Below are positions 1 through 8,337 of a DNA stretch of 42,356 bases, piece by piece; position 1 is the stretch's first letter, and every line of letters starts with the position of its first letter. A model generated the notes under the pieces. It did not search any database, was not told the origin of the DNA, and saw only the letters and a program-made list of their open reading frames with translations. The DNA is from Bacteroidetes bacterium GWA2_32_17 (GTDB taxonomy: Bacteria > Bacteroidota > Bacteroidia > Bacteroidales > GWA2-32-17), in assembly GCA_001769035.1 (NCBI GenBank), contig MENF01000083.1, positions 1 to 42,356 on the forward strand, written 5' to 3'. Made by a program: the position numbers and the translations under genes.

Positions 1-18
1 AGATGCACCACAAAACAG

Positions 19-66
19 GGGACTTTAGTCCCAATCATTTTATTGAGAATCAGGGGCTTTTAAGCC
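19..66. repeat. Two small GGG/CCC hairpins in the leader region
   Basis: Two short palindromes stand close together: GGGACTTTAGTCCC at 19-32 and GGCTTTTAAGCC at 55-66. Both are preceded by CAGGGG-like sequence, so they look like two variants of one intergenic hairpin family. No gene is seen in 1-417; the stretch is filled with this and the repeats listed next. Confidence 0.5.
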
Positions 67-79
67 AAAAATGGGTTAT

Positions 80-98
80 TAGCTTGACGCGTATGCGC
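80..98 (+). repeat. Dispersed TAGCTTGACGC-type word, copy 1
   Basis: The word TAGCTTGACGCGTATGCGC recurs in related form on the opposite strand at 14502-14520 and on the same strand at 14699-14715. The three copies share the core CTTGACGCnnATGC. It marks a dispersed intergenic repeat family of unknown function. Confidence 0.45.
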
Positions 99-108
99 CT
101 GAGCGGGA

Positions 109-150
109 GAACTCGAACATTATGAATCAAACACTGAAGTTTATAGACAG
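109..150 (-). repeat. Degenerate end of a MITE-like element
   Basis: The 42 bases align, with a one-base gap and a few mismatches, to the reverse complement of the left end of the MITE-like element at 14799-14950 (shared cores ACTCGAACATTAT and ACACTGA). Only one end is present, so this is a decayed remnant. Confidence 0.5.
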
Positions 151-189
151 TTACTACATAAAAGTTCGAAAGAACTAAATTGCTATTTT

Positions 190-327
190 AACATATTGTA
201 AAATATTTTCAAGTTCGATATTAATGAATTCAGCTAATTCGGATTTGTAACCCGAATGATAATATCAATATACCAGCTAATTCGGATATGTAATCCGAAT
301 TTTATAATAACATATTGTAAAATATTT
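190..327. repeat. Nested pair of direct repeats with hairpin cores
   Basis: AACATATTGTAAAATATTT occurs at 190-208 and 309-327. Between them lie two copies of CAGCTAATTCGGATnTGTAA followed by nCCGAAT (231-256 and 274-300). Each inner copy folds: ATTCGGAT and ATCCGAAT form a perfect 8-base stem in the second copy and a slightly weaker one in the first. The arrangement looks like tandem duplication or serial insertion of a palindromic repeat. Confidence 0.6.
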
Positions 328-392
328 CAAAACTCAACAAGATAAGACCTAAATTTTACTAATTTTTAATAAATCAAATAGCTTTATTTTTG

Positions 393-400
393 TATTTTTG
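393..400 (+). promoter_or_regulatory. Bacteroidota -7 box for the Big_5 lipoprotein gene
   Basis: TATTTTTG matches the Bacteroidota -7 consensus TAnnTTTG exactly. No clear TTTG -33 partner is seen. Transcription would begin about 10 bases before the TTG start at 418, giving a very short leader. Confidence 0.45.
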
Positions 401-417
401 CATTTAAAAATAAAATC

Positions 418-2166
418 TTGAAACAATATATCTGTTTGTTTTTTGTTGTTTGCACTTTTATTGCATTAATATACTCTTGTGCAAGTCAATCGGCATTACA
501 TGGAGGTCATAAAGATGAAAAGCCACCTACATTACTTAATAGTGAACCAATAAATAAATCATTAAATTTCAACGAAAAAAAAATAGCATTAAATTTCGAT
601 GAGTTTTTGCAGTTAAAATCAGTTCAGCAGAAATTTGTAATGTCGCCACCAGTAAAGGAAAATCCGCAAATAATTAATAAGGGTAAGACGGTTATTATAA
701 GTTTTAAAGATTCGCTTTTGCCTAATACAACCTACAACTTAAATTTTTCAGATGCAATTGCCGATTTGAATGAGGGAAACTCAATAAACGATTTTCATTT
801 TTGTTTCTCAACTGGCTCTGTAATTGATTCGTTAATGGTATCGGGTAAAGTGTTAAATGCTATAACATTGAAACCTGAAAAAAATATGTTTGTAATGCTT
901 TATACCGATACAATTGATTCGACACCTATTAAACAAGTTCCATATTACATTGGTAAAACAAATGATAATGGAGATTTTAAAATTGAAAATGTAAAAAATG
1001 GACGATATAAAATTTTTGCTTTACAGGATGGCAACAGTAATATGTTATTCGATTTACCATCCGAAATAATTGCCTTTTCAGATACAATAATTGTACCTTC
1101 TGTTACAACAGAAATAAATGTCAATGACTCTACAACAATAATAGATGTTAACGACTCTATAAAAAATGATTCCAGTAAAGTAATATTTAAAAAAATAATT
1201 TACAAACCCGACAGTATAAATTTATTTGCATTTGAAGAAGATCGTGCAAAACAATTTGTAAAGAAGGTTTCGCGTTCATACAAAAACAAATGTATGCTTC
1301 AATTTAATCGTAAAGGTTTTGGTAATGCAACTGTTGATGGAATAACAACAAAAAACTTTTTAACCGAAAAAAACGAAACACTCGATTCACTTACACTTTG
1401 GTTAATAGATTCTTTAGATTATTTAAAAGATACTGTAACTTTTCAGTTAAAATATTTTAAAAAGGATAGTTTGAACAAAATTTTTGAAGTTACTGAACCT
1501 GTGTCATTTGTATATAATGTTAATGCTCAAAAAGTACAACAACCCAGCAAGCTAAATGTTATTACTAATTTCACCAACAAACAAGTTGTAAATTCAAATA
1601 TTGATATTATATTACGTTTTTCAAATCCTGTACTAAACCTTACAAACAATGATATTATTGTTGAAGAAGCGAAAGACAGCGTATATAATATTATTTTACC
1701 AAACATTACTCACGATAGTTTATCGCCATGTGTTTTTCATTTTTCATATTTATGGAAAGATAATATGAATTACAGAATAATAATCGAAAAAAACAAAATA
1801 CACGATATTTATAATTTAACTTGCGATTCGCTTGTTAAATCGTTTAAAACCTACTCTGCCGATAATTATAGTGCTGTGTCATTTAGCATTACAGGTAAAG
1901 AAAATTTCTATGTTTTTCAATTAGTAGATTTAACTGGAAACGTAGTTCAAACATTTAACGGAAATATTCCATTAATTAAGAAATTTACACAGTTAAACCC
2001 CGGAAAGTTTCGTCTAAAGGCATTTGCTGATAACAACAAAAATGGGGAATGTGATACAGGTTTTTATTTAGAACACAAACTTCCTGAAAAAATTTATCTT
2101 TATCCCGAAGAAATTAACCTTCGTTCAAACTGGGAAATAGATATTAAATGGGATATAAAAGATTAA
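418..2166 (+). CDS. Lipoprotein with Big_5 (Ig-like) domain
   Basis: A 582-residue predicted lipoprotein. The N terminus is a hydrophobic signal ending in a lipobox-like LIYSC with Cys21, followed by a GGHKDEKPP stretch that is typical of a Bacteroidota family of surface or periplasmic proteins. Residues about 35-130 match the Big_5 Ig-like fold (PPTLLNSEP, LNFDEFLQL, NTTYNLNF, DAIADLNEGN). A carboxypeptidase-regulatory-like segment follows near 140-210 (GKVLNA, KNGRYKIFALQDGN). A second similar beta-rich segment is near the C terminus, with LNPGKFRLKAFADNN resembling a prealbumin-like fold. The start is TTG, placed just after a good -7 box. Function is unknown; a cell-envelope role is inferred from the signal only. 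Confidence 0.85.
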   Translation: MKQYICLFFVVCTFIALIYSCASQSALHGGHKDEKPPTLLNSEPINKSLNFNEKKIALNFDEFLQLKSVQQKFVMSPPVKENPQIINKGKTVIISFKDSLLPNTTYNLNFSDAIADLNEGNSINDFHFCFSTGSVIDSLMVSGKVLNAITLKPEKNMFVMLYTDTIDSTPIKQVPYYIGKTNDNGDFKIENVKNGRYKIFALQDGNSNMLFDLPSEIIAFSDTIIVPSVTTEINVNDSTTIIDVNDSIKNDSSKVIFKKIIYKPDSINLFAFEEDRAKQFVKKVSRSYKNKCMLQFNRKGFGNATVDGITTKNFLTEKNETLDSLTLWLIDSLDYLKDTVTFQLKYFKKDSLNKIFEVTEPVSFVYNVNAQKVQQPSKLNVITNFTNKQVVNSNIDIILRFSNPVLNLTNNDIIVEEAKDSVYNIILPNITHDSLSPCVFHFSYLWKDNMNYRIIIEKNKIHDIYNLTCDSLVKSFKTYSADNYSAVSFSITGKENFYVFQLVDLTGNVVQTFNGNIPLIKKFTQLNPGKFRLKAFADNNKNGECDTGFYLEHKLPEKIYLYPEEINLRSNWEIDIKWDIKD

Positions 2167-2263
2167 ATAATAGTTTCGGGTTTCAGGTTTTTGGTTTCGG
2201 GTTTGAAGTTTTTAACAACCTCAAACTAAAAACTATAAACTAAAAACTAATTAATATAAACTT

Positions 2264-2719
2264 ATGAAGAATTATGAATTTGATGCTTTAATAATTAAAC
2301 ACCCAACCTTAAATTCGGGTTATATTGAGTTTCCTTACGATGCCGAAAAAGAGTTTGGTAAAAAAGGTCAAATAAAAGTAAAAGTTTGGTTCGATAGCTA
2401 TTTATACAGAGGTTCGTTATTTAAAATGGGATTGCCATGTTATTGGGTTGGGGTAAGTCAGGAAGTTAGAAAAGCAATCGGTAAAAACCCGGGTGATGTT
2501 GTTCACGTTGTTATTGAAAAAGATGACGATGTTAGAACTGTCGAAATCCCTGAAGATTTAAAAAATTTGCTTACAAAGCACATTGTTGCAAAAGAAAAAT
2601 TTGAGAAATTCTCATACAGCCACAAAAAAGAATGGGTAATGTGGTTAAACGATGCAAAAAAATCTGAAACACGAAATAAAAGACTTCAAAAGATATTAGA
2701 TAAACTTTTAGAAAATTAA
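2264..2719 (+). CDS. DUF1905/OmdA (YdeI-like) protein
   Basis: A 151-residue soluble protein. Residues 1-90 fit DUF1905: a beta-barrel-like region with GYIEFPYDAEKEFG and the GLPCYWVGVSQEVRKAIGK turn. The C terminus (about 100-151) fits the OmdA/YdeI module (FSYSHKKEWVMWLNDAKK), named for bacteriocin protection. Biochemical function is not established for the family. The 97-base gap before it (2167-2263) is low-complexity sequence built from words such as AAACTAAAAACT, with no clear promoter. No signal peptide is present, so it should be cytoplasmic. Confidence 0.85.
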   Translation: MKNYEFDALIIKHPTLNSGYIEFPYDAEKEFGKKGQIKVKVWFDSYLYRGSLFKMGLPCYWVGVSQEVRKAIGKNPGDVVHVVIEKDDDVRTVEIPEDLKNLLTKHIVAKEKFEKFSYSHKKEWVMWLNDAKKSETRNKRLQKILDKLLEN

Positions 2720-2741
2720 TTTTTAAATAATAAATAATTTT

Positions 2742-2749
2742 TATTTTTG
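2742..2749 (+). promoter_or_regulatory. -7 box before the 145-aa unknown gene
   Basis: TATTTTTG fits TAnnTTTG exactly, 42 bases before the ATG at 2792. No convincing -33 element is seen. The box suggests that the 145-aa gene starts its own transcript. Confidence 0.4.
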
Positions 2750-2791
2750 AACTTAAATTCAATTAATTAATAACAATTTAAAAAACATTTT

Positions 2792-3229
2792 ATGATTATT
2801 TTATCTGAAGCAATGCAAACAATTTCAACAAATTGGAATAATAAATTTGTGGAACTTACTCCAGGCGTTTATCGTCTCGATGTTGGATTAAAGCTAAAAG
2901 ACGAAACTATCCGTTATCAATTTGTATATGTTTGGCAAGTAAAAAACCAAAATGGTCGCGACCAAGTATTTATGAACAGTCGTGCCGGAATGTATAACAA
3001 CAATCTAAATCTTTATCAATTGTTAAAAGACAGTGGCTCGGGTTATTATTCTACTATTACAATTGTTCCCGATAAAAATGCTGAAGGCAATCCTTGCGAA
3101 ACTGTTGTTGTTCAAGCATCGCCATATTTGGATTCACTATCTGTTGAATTATTAGGTGATATTATTTTTGAAGTTGCAAACGAAGCCGATTGGTTAGAAG
3201 AGAAACATTTTGGAGGAGACAATAATTAG
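2792..3229 (+). CDS. Unknown 145-aa protein, YbjN/chaperone-like in appearance
   Basis: I do not recognise this protein with confidence. It is 145 residues with no signal or membrane segment, and alternates beta strands with a C-terminal acidic helix (ASPYLDSLSVELL, EVANEADWLEEKHFG). Proteins of this size and layout include the YbjN and type III secretion chaperone-like folds, but this is a visual guess. It lies 154 bases upstream of the double-AAA+ gene on the same strand, so the two may work together. Its stop codon overlaps the start of a fragment resembling the MITE end at 14799. Confidence 0.7.
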   Translation: MIILSEAMQTISTNWNNKFVELTPGVYRLDVGLKLKDETIRYQFVYVWQVKNQNGRDQVFMNSRAGMYNNNLNLYQLLKDSGSGYYSTITIVPDKNAEGNPCETVVVQASPYLDSLSVELLGDIIFEVANEADWLEEKHFGGDNN

Positions 3230-3245
3230 AGCTTGTCTATAAACT
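3224..3245 (+). repeat. Solo MITE terminus overlapping a stop codon
   Basis: These 22 bases match the left terminus of the MITE-like element at 14799 at 18 of 22 positions. The TAG stop of the upstream 145-aa gene (3227-3229) lies inside the match. The remaining spacer to 3383 is low-complexity (TTAAGAATTTAGATTTACG type words). Confidence 0.4.
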
Positions 3246-3383
3246 ACAAAATAAATAACAATTTAAGAATTTAGATTTACGATTTAGGAATTAAAAAGCT
3301 GAATGTAAGTTCTTATTCTTAAATCCTTTATCCTAAATTTTATAAAAAACCGATTTTATATTCAAATAAATTAAATCAAAATT

Positions 3384-6005
3384 ATGGAAATAAAAAAAGA
3401 CGAACTTATAAAAGAAGCCCGTTACAAATTTAATAAAGTAAATGTTTATTCATCAAGCGAATGGATGGCTAATTCTACAAAAAAGTATCGTTCAGTTTTC
3501 GATACTAAAGAAACAACTTACATTTATTCCGAATCGTCTTTATATAACAAATTGTTTGATGAACAGGATTGGGAAGCAAAAATTAATTTAAAGTGTTTTT
3601 CTTTAGATGGAAAAAATCGTAAAGAGCTTTGTAGTATTGACTCAAAAAAAACTATTTCAAAAGAAGATAATATCGTTTATATCCGCGATGGGTGGGGAAC
3701 TGATACTCGCGGTTCATACTGGAAAAGAGGCGATTATCTTTGGGAAACATATATTGATGATAAATTACTAGGTTCTAAAAAATTCTATATTGAAGATAAC
3801 GGACTTGTAACATTAAACGAAAATCCATATTTTGACGTACATTCTCTTAAGTTTTATATCGGCGGAGCTGAAGGCATTATAAAAGACAGGAGAGTTTACT
3901 TAAAAAAAATAAACAGAAAAACTGCTCAATATTTGTTTGCAGAATTTTCGTTTATTAACAAATCGGATAATGATTGGTTCTGCGAATTGTTTTTTAACTT
4001 TTACGATGATGCAAATCAATTAAAAGGTCAGGTTTCGAGCATAAAATATATTGAAAAAAATCGAAAAGATGAAATAATAACTTTCGAAGAGGGTTGGGGA
4101 AACTCAACTCCCGGAACATGGATTGATGACAGCTATTCTGTTGAAATTGTTTTTATGGATACTTTAGTTGCAGTAGCTTCAATTGAAGTTGGTAATGAGG
4201 AAGAAAATGGCGAGGTAGAAGTATTTAATTCAAGTGATAAATGCACAATACTTAAAACATCAACTGATAAAGTGAAAGAAACCGAATCAATTGAAGAAGT
4301 ACTAAAAGAGTTGAACTCTTTAATTGGTTTAGAACAAATTAAGAAAAAAATTAATGAACATATTACTTACCTTAATTTCATTAAACTCAGAAAAAACAAA
4401 GGATTTAACGACACCGAAATAATTTCGTTACATAGTGTTTTCACAGGCAATCCAGGAACTGGAAAAACTACAGTAGTGCGAATTTTAGGTCAAATGTATA
4501 AAAAAATGGGTTTATTAAGTAAAGGACACATTGTTGAAGTTGACAGAGCCGATTTGGTTGGCGAGTATATTGGGCATACTGCTCCTAAAGTTAAAGATAA
4601 TATTGCTAAAGCCAGAGGTGGCATTTTGTTTATTGACGAAGCATATTCGTTAGCACGAAAAAACGATGATTCAAAAGATTTTGGCAAAGAAGTTATCGAA
4701 ATTATACTTAAAGAAATGTCGGATGGTAAAGGCGATATAGCTATTATGTGTGCAGGATATCCAAAGGAAATGGAAATTTTTCTTGAATCAAATCCCGGCT
4801 TAAAATCCCGATTTTCGTATTATTTTCATTTTGATGACTACTTACCCGAAGAATTGTTTAGCATTTCCATTTCTGCTGCGAATAAAAGAGGAATGCAAAT
4901 ATCACTACCTGCACAAAATATTATTAAAAAAGCGATGGTTGATGCATATCGCGCCCGCAATAGGACATTCGGAAATGCACGTTTTGCAAATTCAATTATT
5001 ACAGAAGCAAAAATAAATCTGGGAATAAGATTAATGAGTTTGCCAAATGTTATCGAACTTTCGAATGATACGCTTTCTACTATTGACGTAGCCGATGTTG
5101 AAAAAATATTTAAATCGAATGATAAAAAACAACTTAATTTGAATGTTGATGACGAACTTCTACGTTCAGCAATGGCAGAGTTAAATAAATTGATTGGAAT
5201 TAAAAACATAAAACAGGAAATTGATGAGCTTATTCGTTTAGTACAATATTATAGAGAAACAGGAAAAGATGTTTTGAATAAATTTTCGTTGCATAGTGTT
5301 TTTATCGGAAATCCGGGGACAGGAAAAACTACCGTTGCACGTATAATTGGAAAAATTTATAAATCTTTGGGTTTGTTAGAAAAAGGGCACGTTGTTGAGT
5401 GCGAAAGAGAATCGTTGGTTGCCGGTTATATTGGACAAACAGCCATTAAAACAAAAGAACAAATCGAAAAAGCAAAAGGTGGCGTATTGTTTATTGACGA
5501 AGCTTATGCTTTAGCTGGAAACTCAAAAGACGATTTTGGCAAAGAAGCCATCGAAGTTATTTTAAAAAACATGGAAGATATGCGTGGTCAGTTTTCAGTA
5601 ATTGTAGCCGGTTATCCAGATAATATGAATGTTTTTTTAGAATCAAATCCAGGTTTAAAATCGAGATTCGACCGCACTTTTGTTTTCGAAGATTATTCGG
5701 CAGATGAGCTTTTTGAAATTGCAAAAATTTTATTTTCAAATGAAAATTTAAAACTCGATTCTGAAGCAACTGAATATATAACAAAGTACATCGAGGCAAT
5801 TTATGCAAACCGCGACCGTTATTTTGGAAATGCACGAACAATACGAAAAGTTGTTGAAGAATCTATTAAAAATCAGAATTTACGAATGGCATCTGTTCCT
5901 GCATCTCAAAGGACAAAGGAAATGCTAAATACATTAACTTTAGCCGATGTTGTGGAATTTGTTCCGGAGCCAAACAAAACAAGAGTAACTATTGGGTTTA
6001 AATAA
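3384..6005 (+). CDS. Double CbbX/CfxQ-type AAA+ ATPase with beta-rich N terminus
   Basis: An 873-residue protein with two full AAA+ modules of the CbbX/SpoVK type. Module 1: Walker A GNPGTGKT at 355-362 and Walker [10 protein letters not shown] with D418/E419. Module 2: Walker A GNPGTGKT at 642-649 and Walker [10 protein letters not shown] with D705/E706. Each is followed by NPGLKSRF, the arginine-finger and sensor region, and by the helical lid. Residues 1-290 are unlike CbbX and contain two related beta-rich units marked by [12 protein letters not shown] and [11 protein letters not shown]. Single-module relatives remodel Rubisco; tandem relatives occur in sporulation and type VII secretion, but no Rubisco or secretion gene is near. 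Its client is unknown; the 145-aa gene upstream is the best candidate partner. Confidence 0.93.
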   Translation: MEIKKDELIKEARYKFNKVNVYSSSEWMANSTKKYRSVFDTKETTYIYSESSLYNKLFDEQDWEAKINLKCFSLDGKNRKELCSIDSKKTISKEDNIVYIRDGWGTDTRGSYWKRGDYLWETYIDDKLLGSKKFYIEDNGLVTLNENPYFDVHSLKFYIGGAEGIIKDRRVYLKKINRKTAQYLFAEFSFINKSDNDWFCELFFNFYDDANQLKGQVSSIKYIEKNRKDEIITFEEGWGNSTPGTWIDDSYSVEIVFMDTLVAVASIEVGNEEENGEVEVFNSSDKCTILKTSTDKVKETESIEEVLKELNSLIGLEQIKKKINEHITYLNFIKLRKNKGFNDTEIISLHSVFTGNPGTGKTTVVRILGQMYKKMGLLSKGHIVEVDRADLVGEYIGHTAPKVKDNIAKARGGILFIDEAYSLARKNDDSKDFGKEVIEIILKEMSDGKGDIAIMCAGYPKEMEIFLESNPGLKSRFSYYFHFDDYLPEELFSISISAANKRGMQISLPAQNIIKKAMVDAYRARNRTFGNARFANSIITEAKINLGIRLMSLPNVIELSNDTLSTIDVADVEKIFKSNDKKQLNLNVDDELLRSAMAELNKLIGIKNIKQEIDELIRLVQYYRETGKDVLNKFSLHSVFIGNPGTGKTTVARIIGKIYKSLGLLEKGHVVECERESLVAGYIGQTAIKTKEQIEKAKGGVLFIDEAYALAGNSKDDFGKEAIEVILKNMEDMRGQFSVIVAGYPDNMNVFLESNPGLKSRFDRTFVFEDYSADELFEIAKILFSNENLKLDSEATEYITKYIEAIYANRDRYFGNARTIRKVVEESIKNQNLRMASVPASQRTKEMLNTLTLADVVEFVPEPNKTRVTIGFK

Positions 6006-6022
6006 TAAAAACTCTAATATTA

Positions 6023-6808
6023 TTAATACTTTTCTTGAGAAGTTGCACCCGTAACAATTGCAACGCTTGCACCACAGCCCAAGCGGTTTGCTCCGGCATT
6101 AATTAATGCAATTGCCTGCTCATAATTTTTGATACCACCGCTTGCTTTAACTCCCATTTTTGTTCCAACTATTCGCCTCATTAATGCAACATCCTGAACA
6201 GTTGCACCATGTCCCGAAAATCCTGTACAGGTTTTTACAAAATTAGCATCGGCTTTTTTAGATATTTCGCAAGCTAATATTTTTTCTTCTTCGGTAAGCA
6301 AGCCGGTTTCAATAATAACTTTAAGGACAGTGTTACTGCGGCATGCACGTTTAATTGTTCTAATATCTTCTTCAACTAATTTTAATTCACGCGATTTTAA
6401 AGCTCCTACATTAATTACCATATCAATTTCGTTTGCTCCGTTTGATATAGCTGTTCTAGCTTCAAATGCTTTGCTTCTGCTGTCCATTTCGCCTAATGGG
6501 AAGCCAATAACTGAGCAAATTAGAATTCCCGAACCTCTTAGTTTTTTAGCAACAAAAGGTACCCACGAAGAGTTAACACATACTGATTTGAATTTGTAGG
6601 TACGTGCTTCGTCGCATAATTTTTCAAACTGCGATTTTACAGCTTCGGGTTTTAATAAAGTATGGTCAATATAACCTGCTAACTCAAGTGCTGTCATTTG
6701 CTTTGCATTTTTAGATAATTCAGACTTATTATCTTGTTCTTTCATTTTTTCATTTAATCGTGCCATTACTTCTTTAGTGATTTTATCAATCATTTCGTTA
6801 TGTTCCAT
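6023..6808 (-). CDS. deoC: BMC-targeted deoxyribose-phosphate aldolase
   Basis: Class I aldolase cleaving 2-deoxyribose-5-phosphate to acetaldehyde and glyceraldehyde-3-phosphate. In 261 residues the TIM barrel starts near 38. Active-site residues are visible: D129 in EIDMVINVG, the Schiff-base lysine K192 in FVKTCTGF, and K221 in GVKASGGI. About 37 extra residues precede the barrel; MIDKITKEVMARLNEKM is a short amphipathic helix followed by a polar linker, as in encapsulation peptides that direct enzymes into microcompartments. It is the last gene of the BMC operon and converges on the AAA+ gene with a 17-base gap. Cargo status is inferred from the extension and the context. Confidence 0.93.
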   Translation of the reverse strand: MEHNEMIDKITKEVMARLNEKMKEQDNKSELSKNAKQMTALELAGYIDHTLLKPEAVKSQFEKLCDEARTYKFKSVCVNSSWVPFVAKKLRGSGILICSVIGFPLGEMDSRSKAFEARTAISNGANEIDMVINVGALKSRELKLVEEDIRTIKRACRSNTVLKVIIETGLLTEEEKILACEISKKADANFVKTCTGFSGHGATVQDVALMRRIVGTKMGVKASGGIKNYEQAIALINAGANRLGCGASVAIVTGATSQEKY

Positions 6809-7147
6809 ATTAATTATTCTATATTTATTATTTAAAAAAGTTTATTGTTCTTTACGAAATACGAATTATACGAATGTACAAATAAAATATTGTTTCATCG
6901 TTCTATGTTCAAAAAAGTTTATTGTTCTATGTTCATTGTTAATATAGTCATACATTGTCATTCAGTAGTCATACTTTGTCATTCAGTTGTTTTTATTGCT
7001 ATTGTATGACCATTGTTTGACAATTGTGTGACTATTGTTTTTGTTGTTCATTGTTCACTGTTCGTGGTATTTAATACTTTGTACTTTATTTCTATTTATT
7101 TCGAGCAATTTCTATATATTGTTTATCATTCCCTCTATACTTAATAC
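6809..7147. repeat. 339-base low-complexity spacer inside the BMC operon
   Basis: No gene is supported here. The sequence consists of reiterated words: AAAAAAGTTTATTGTTC occurs at about 6835 and 6909, and CATACTTTGTCATTCAG-type units recur from 6950 to 7010. Further TTGTTCATTGTTCACTG words follow. It separates rpiB from deoC, although both are on the same strand, so deoC may be less tightly coupled to the rest of the operon. Confidence 0.55.
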
Positions 7148-7645
7148 TCATCTTTCTCTCTCAATAGCCATCATTTTATTTATTCTTTGCAAATGTCTTC
7201 CACCTTCGAAACGTGTTTCGAGCCATAGTTTAGCCATTGTACACAATTCAAGGGAAGAATGTTGATTTGTGCCCATTGTTAAAACATTTGCATTATTATG
7301 TTCGCGGCTGTTTTGTATTGTTTTTTCGCTCCAGCATAAAGCAGCTCTTATTCCTTTAACTTTATTGCAAACCATACATGAGCCAATTCCTGCTGCATCA
7401 AGCATTATACCTCTGTCACACTCACCGGATACTACTTTTTTGGAAACGGTATATGCGAAATCGGGGTAATCAACTTTTGTTATATTGTTATCAGTACCAA
7501 CATCAATAACATTATATCCAATACTTTGTAAATATGTTTTAAGCATTTCTTTTGAATCAAAAGAGCCATGGTCAGCACCAATAGCAATTCTTTTAACTTG
7601 TGCAGCATTATTTATTTTGTCGGCATAAGAAATATTATCTGACAT
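7148..7645 (-). CDS. rpiB: RpiB-family sugar-phosphate isomerase with Asp at the Cys position
   Basis: A 165-residue RpiB/LacAB-family isomerase, expected to interconvert ribose-5-phosphate and ribulose-5-phosphate or a related pair. Recognisable elements are IGADHGSF (D25/H26), DYPDFA, H116 in SREHNNANVL, and GGRHLQRI near the C terminus. In E. coli RpiB the catalytic base is a Cys in ILICGTG; here the aligned segment is IMLDAAG with Asp83. About 16 extra residues precede the usual start (VKRIAIGADH) and could be a weak targeting tag. Its place between pentamer genes and deoC marks the BMC as acting on sugar phosphates. Confidence 0.9.
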   Translation of the reverse strand: MSDNISYADKINNAAQVKRIAIGADHGSFDSKEMLKTYLQSIGYNVIDVGTDNNITKVDYPDFAYTVSKKVVSGECDRGIMLDAAGIGSCMVCNKVKGIRAALCWSEKTIQNSREHNNANVLTMGTNQHSSLELCTMAKLWLETRFEGGRHLQRINKMMAIERER

Positions 7646-7656
7646 ATTTTAATATA

Positions 7657-7926
7657 TTAAATTGATATTTCATCAACAATTCCGGCAATTACGGTTCTGA
7701 TAGTGAAAGTATCGGGCTCGTTAATTATTTCTCTTGCCGAATTACCTTCTTCAAGAACAAGCACAGTGTCTCCAACTCCAGCTTGTACTGCATCAATTGC
7801 AAGAAATGATGTTCCATTATTATTTCTCAAAAAATCTATAGGTTGAACAACCATAATTTTTTTCGATTCGTAACCTTTGGCTTTAATTGTTGAGACTATA
7901 TTTCCTATTACTTTTGCAAGTATCAT
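7657..7926 (-). CDS. BMC vertex protein, EutN/CcmL family (copy 4)
   Basis: An 89-residue EutN/CcmL pentamer-forming protein that caps the vertices of a polyhedral shell. It has the family start MILAKVIGNIVSTIKA, the central VQAGVGDTVLVLEEGNSAR segment and the closing VIAGIVDEISI strand. It is the shortest and most canonical of the four copies in this operon. It lies 11 bases upstream of rpiB, so the two are probably co-translated. The 54 bases between it and the next pentamer gene are low-complexity words. Confidence 0.92.
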   Translation of the reverse strand: MILAKVIGNIVSTIKAKGYESKKIMVVQPIDFLRNNNGTSFLAIDAVQAGVGDTVLVLEEGNSAREIINEPDTFTIRTVIAGIVDEISI

Positions 7927-7980
7927 TATTGTTTATTGTTTGAAAAAGTTCTATGTTCAAAAATGTTCATTATACTTTGT

Positions 7981-8304
7981 TTATTGCCTATTGTTTTTGA
8001 TTTTGGAATTTGGGTTTTGTAATTTGGGGTTTGTTTTTTGTTCAATGTCCATTTCGTCAACAATGCCCATAATTGCAGCATCGCAGGGGTTCATTAAAGT
8101 TTCAAGAATTCTGCTTGCTTCTCTACTTGTTTCATAATATATTAACCCGCCAACTCCCGATTGAATTGTATCAACAGCAACAATTGCATTGCCAACATTA
8201 TTCAATTTCTCATCAAGTGGCTGAACAAGCATTAATTTTAAACCCTCAAAAGATTCTACTTTTACGGTGCTTACTACACGTCCTATTACTCTGCCTAGTT
8301 TCAT
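7981..8304 (-). CDS. BMC vertex protein, EutN/CcmL family (copy 3) with extra tail
   Basis: A EutN/CcmL vertex protein of 107 residues; the fold ends near MGIVDEMDI, around residue 89. The last 18 residues or so (QKTNPKLQNPNSKIKNNRQ) are polar and repetitive. They are encoded by the kind of low-complexity sequence that fills the spacers of this operon, so the tail looks like a recent read-through into spacer DNA, not a conserved domain. The start MKLGRVIGRVVSTVKV is canonical. The ATG lies immediately beside the repeat flank of the four-helix-bundle gene, so its native upstream region has probably been replaced. Confidence 0.9.
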   Translation of the reverse strand: MKLGRVIGRVVSTVKVESFEGLKLMLVQPLDEKLNNVGNAIVAVDTIQSGVGGLIYYETSREASRILETLMNPCDAAIMGIVDEMDIEQKTNPKLQNPNSKIKNNRQ

Positions 8305-8310
8305 ATTTTT

Positions 8311-8337
8311 ATCAGTAATCAGTTATCGGTAATCAGT
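8311..8337. repeat. Inverted flank of the four-helix-bundle gene (3' side)
   Basis: This is built from reiterated TAATCAGT words. Its reverse complement supplies the last codons and stop of the four-helix-bundle gene (C terminus KLITDN). It is an imperfect inverted match to 8737-8766. Confidence 0.5.

Noticed and set aside
190-327. CRISPR array
   Set aside because: Only two copies of each repeat, palindromic and closely nested, with no regular unique spacers and no cas genes.
4831-5841. Several short frames inside the AAA+ gene on both strands
   Set aside because: They are out-of-frame shadows of a strongly conserved coding sequence.
3384-6005. Reading the CbbX-like AAA+ gene as a carboxysome/Rubisco activase of the neighbouring BMC
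   Set aside because: The BMC holds no Rubisco or carboxysome gene, the AAA+ gene is on the opposite strand and has two modules plus an unrelated N terminus.
7035-7265. 76-residue frame on the plus strand overlapping rpiB
   Set aside because: It is made of low-complexity spacer and antisense rpiB sequence; the rpiB frame is clearly the real one.
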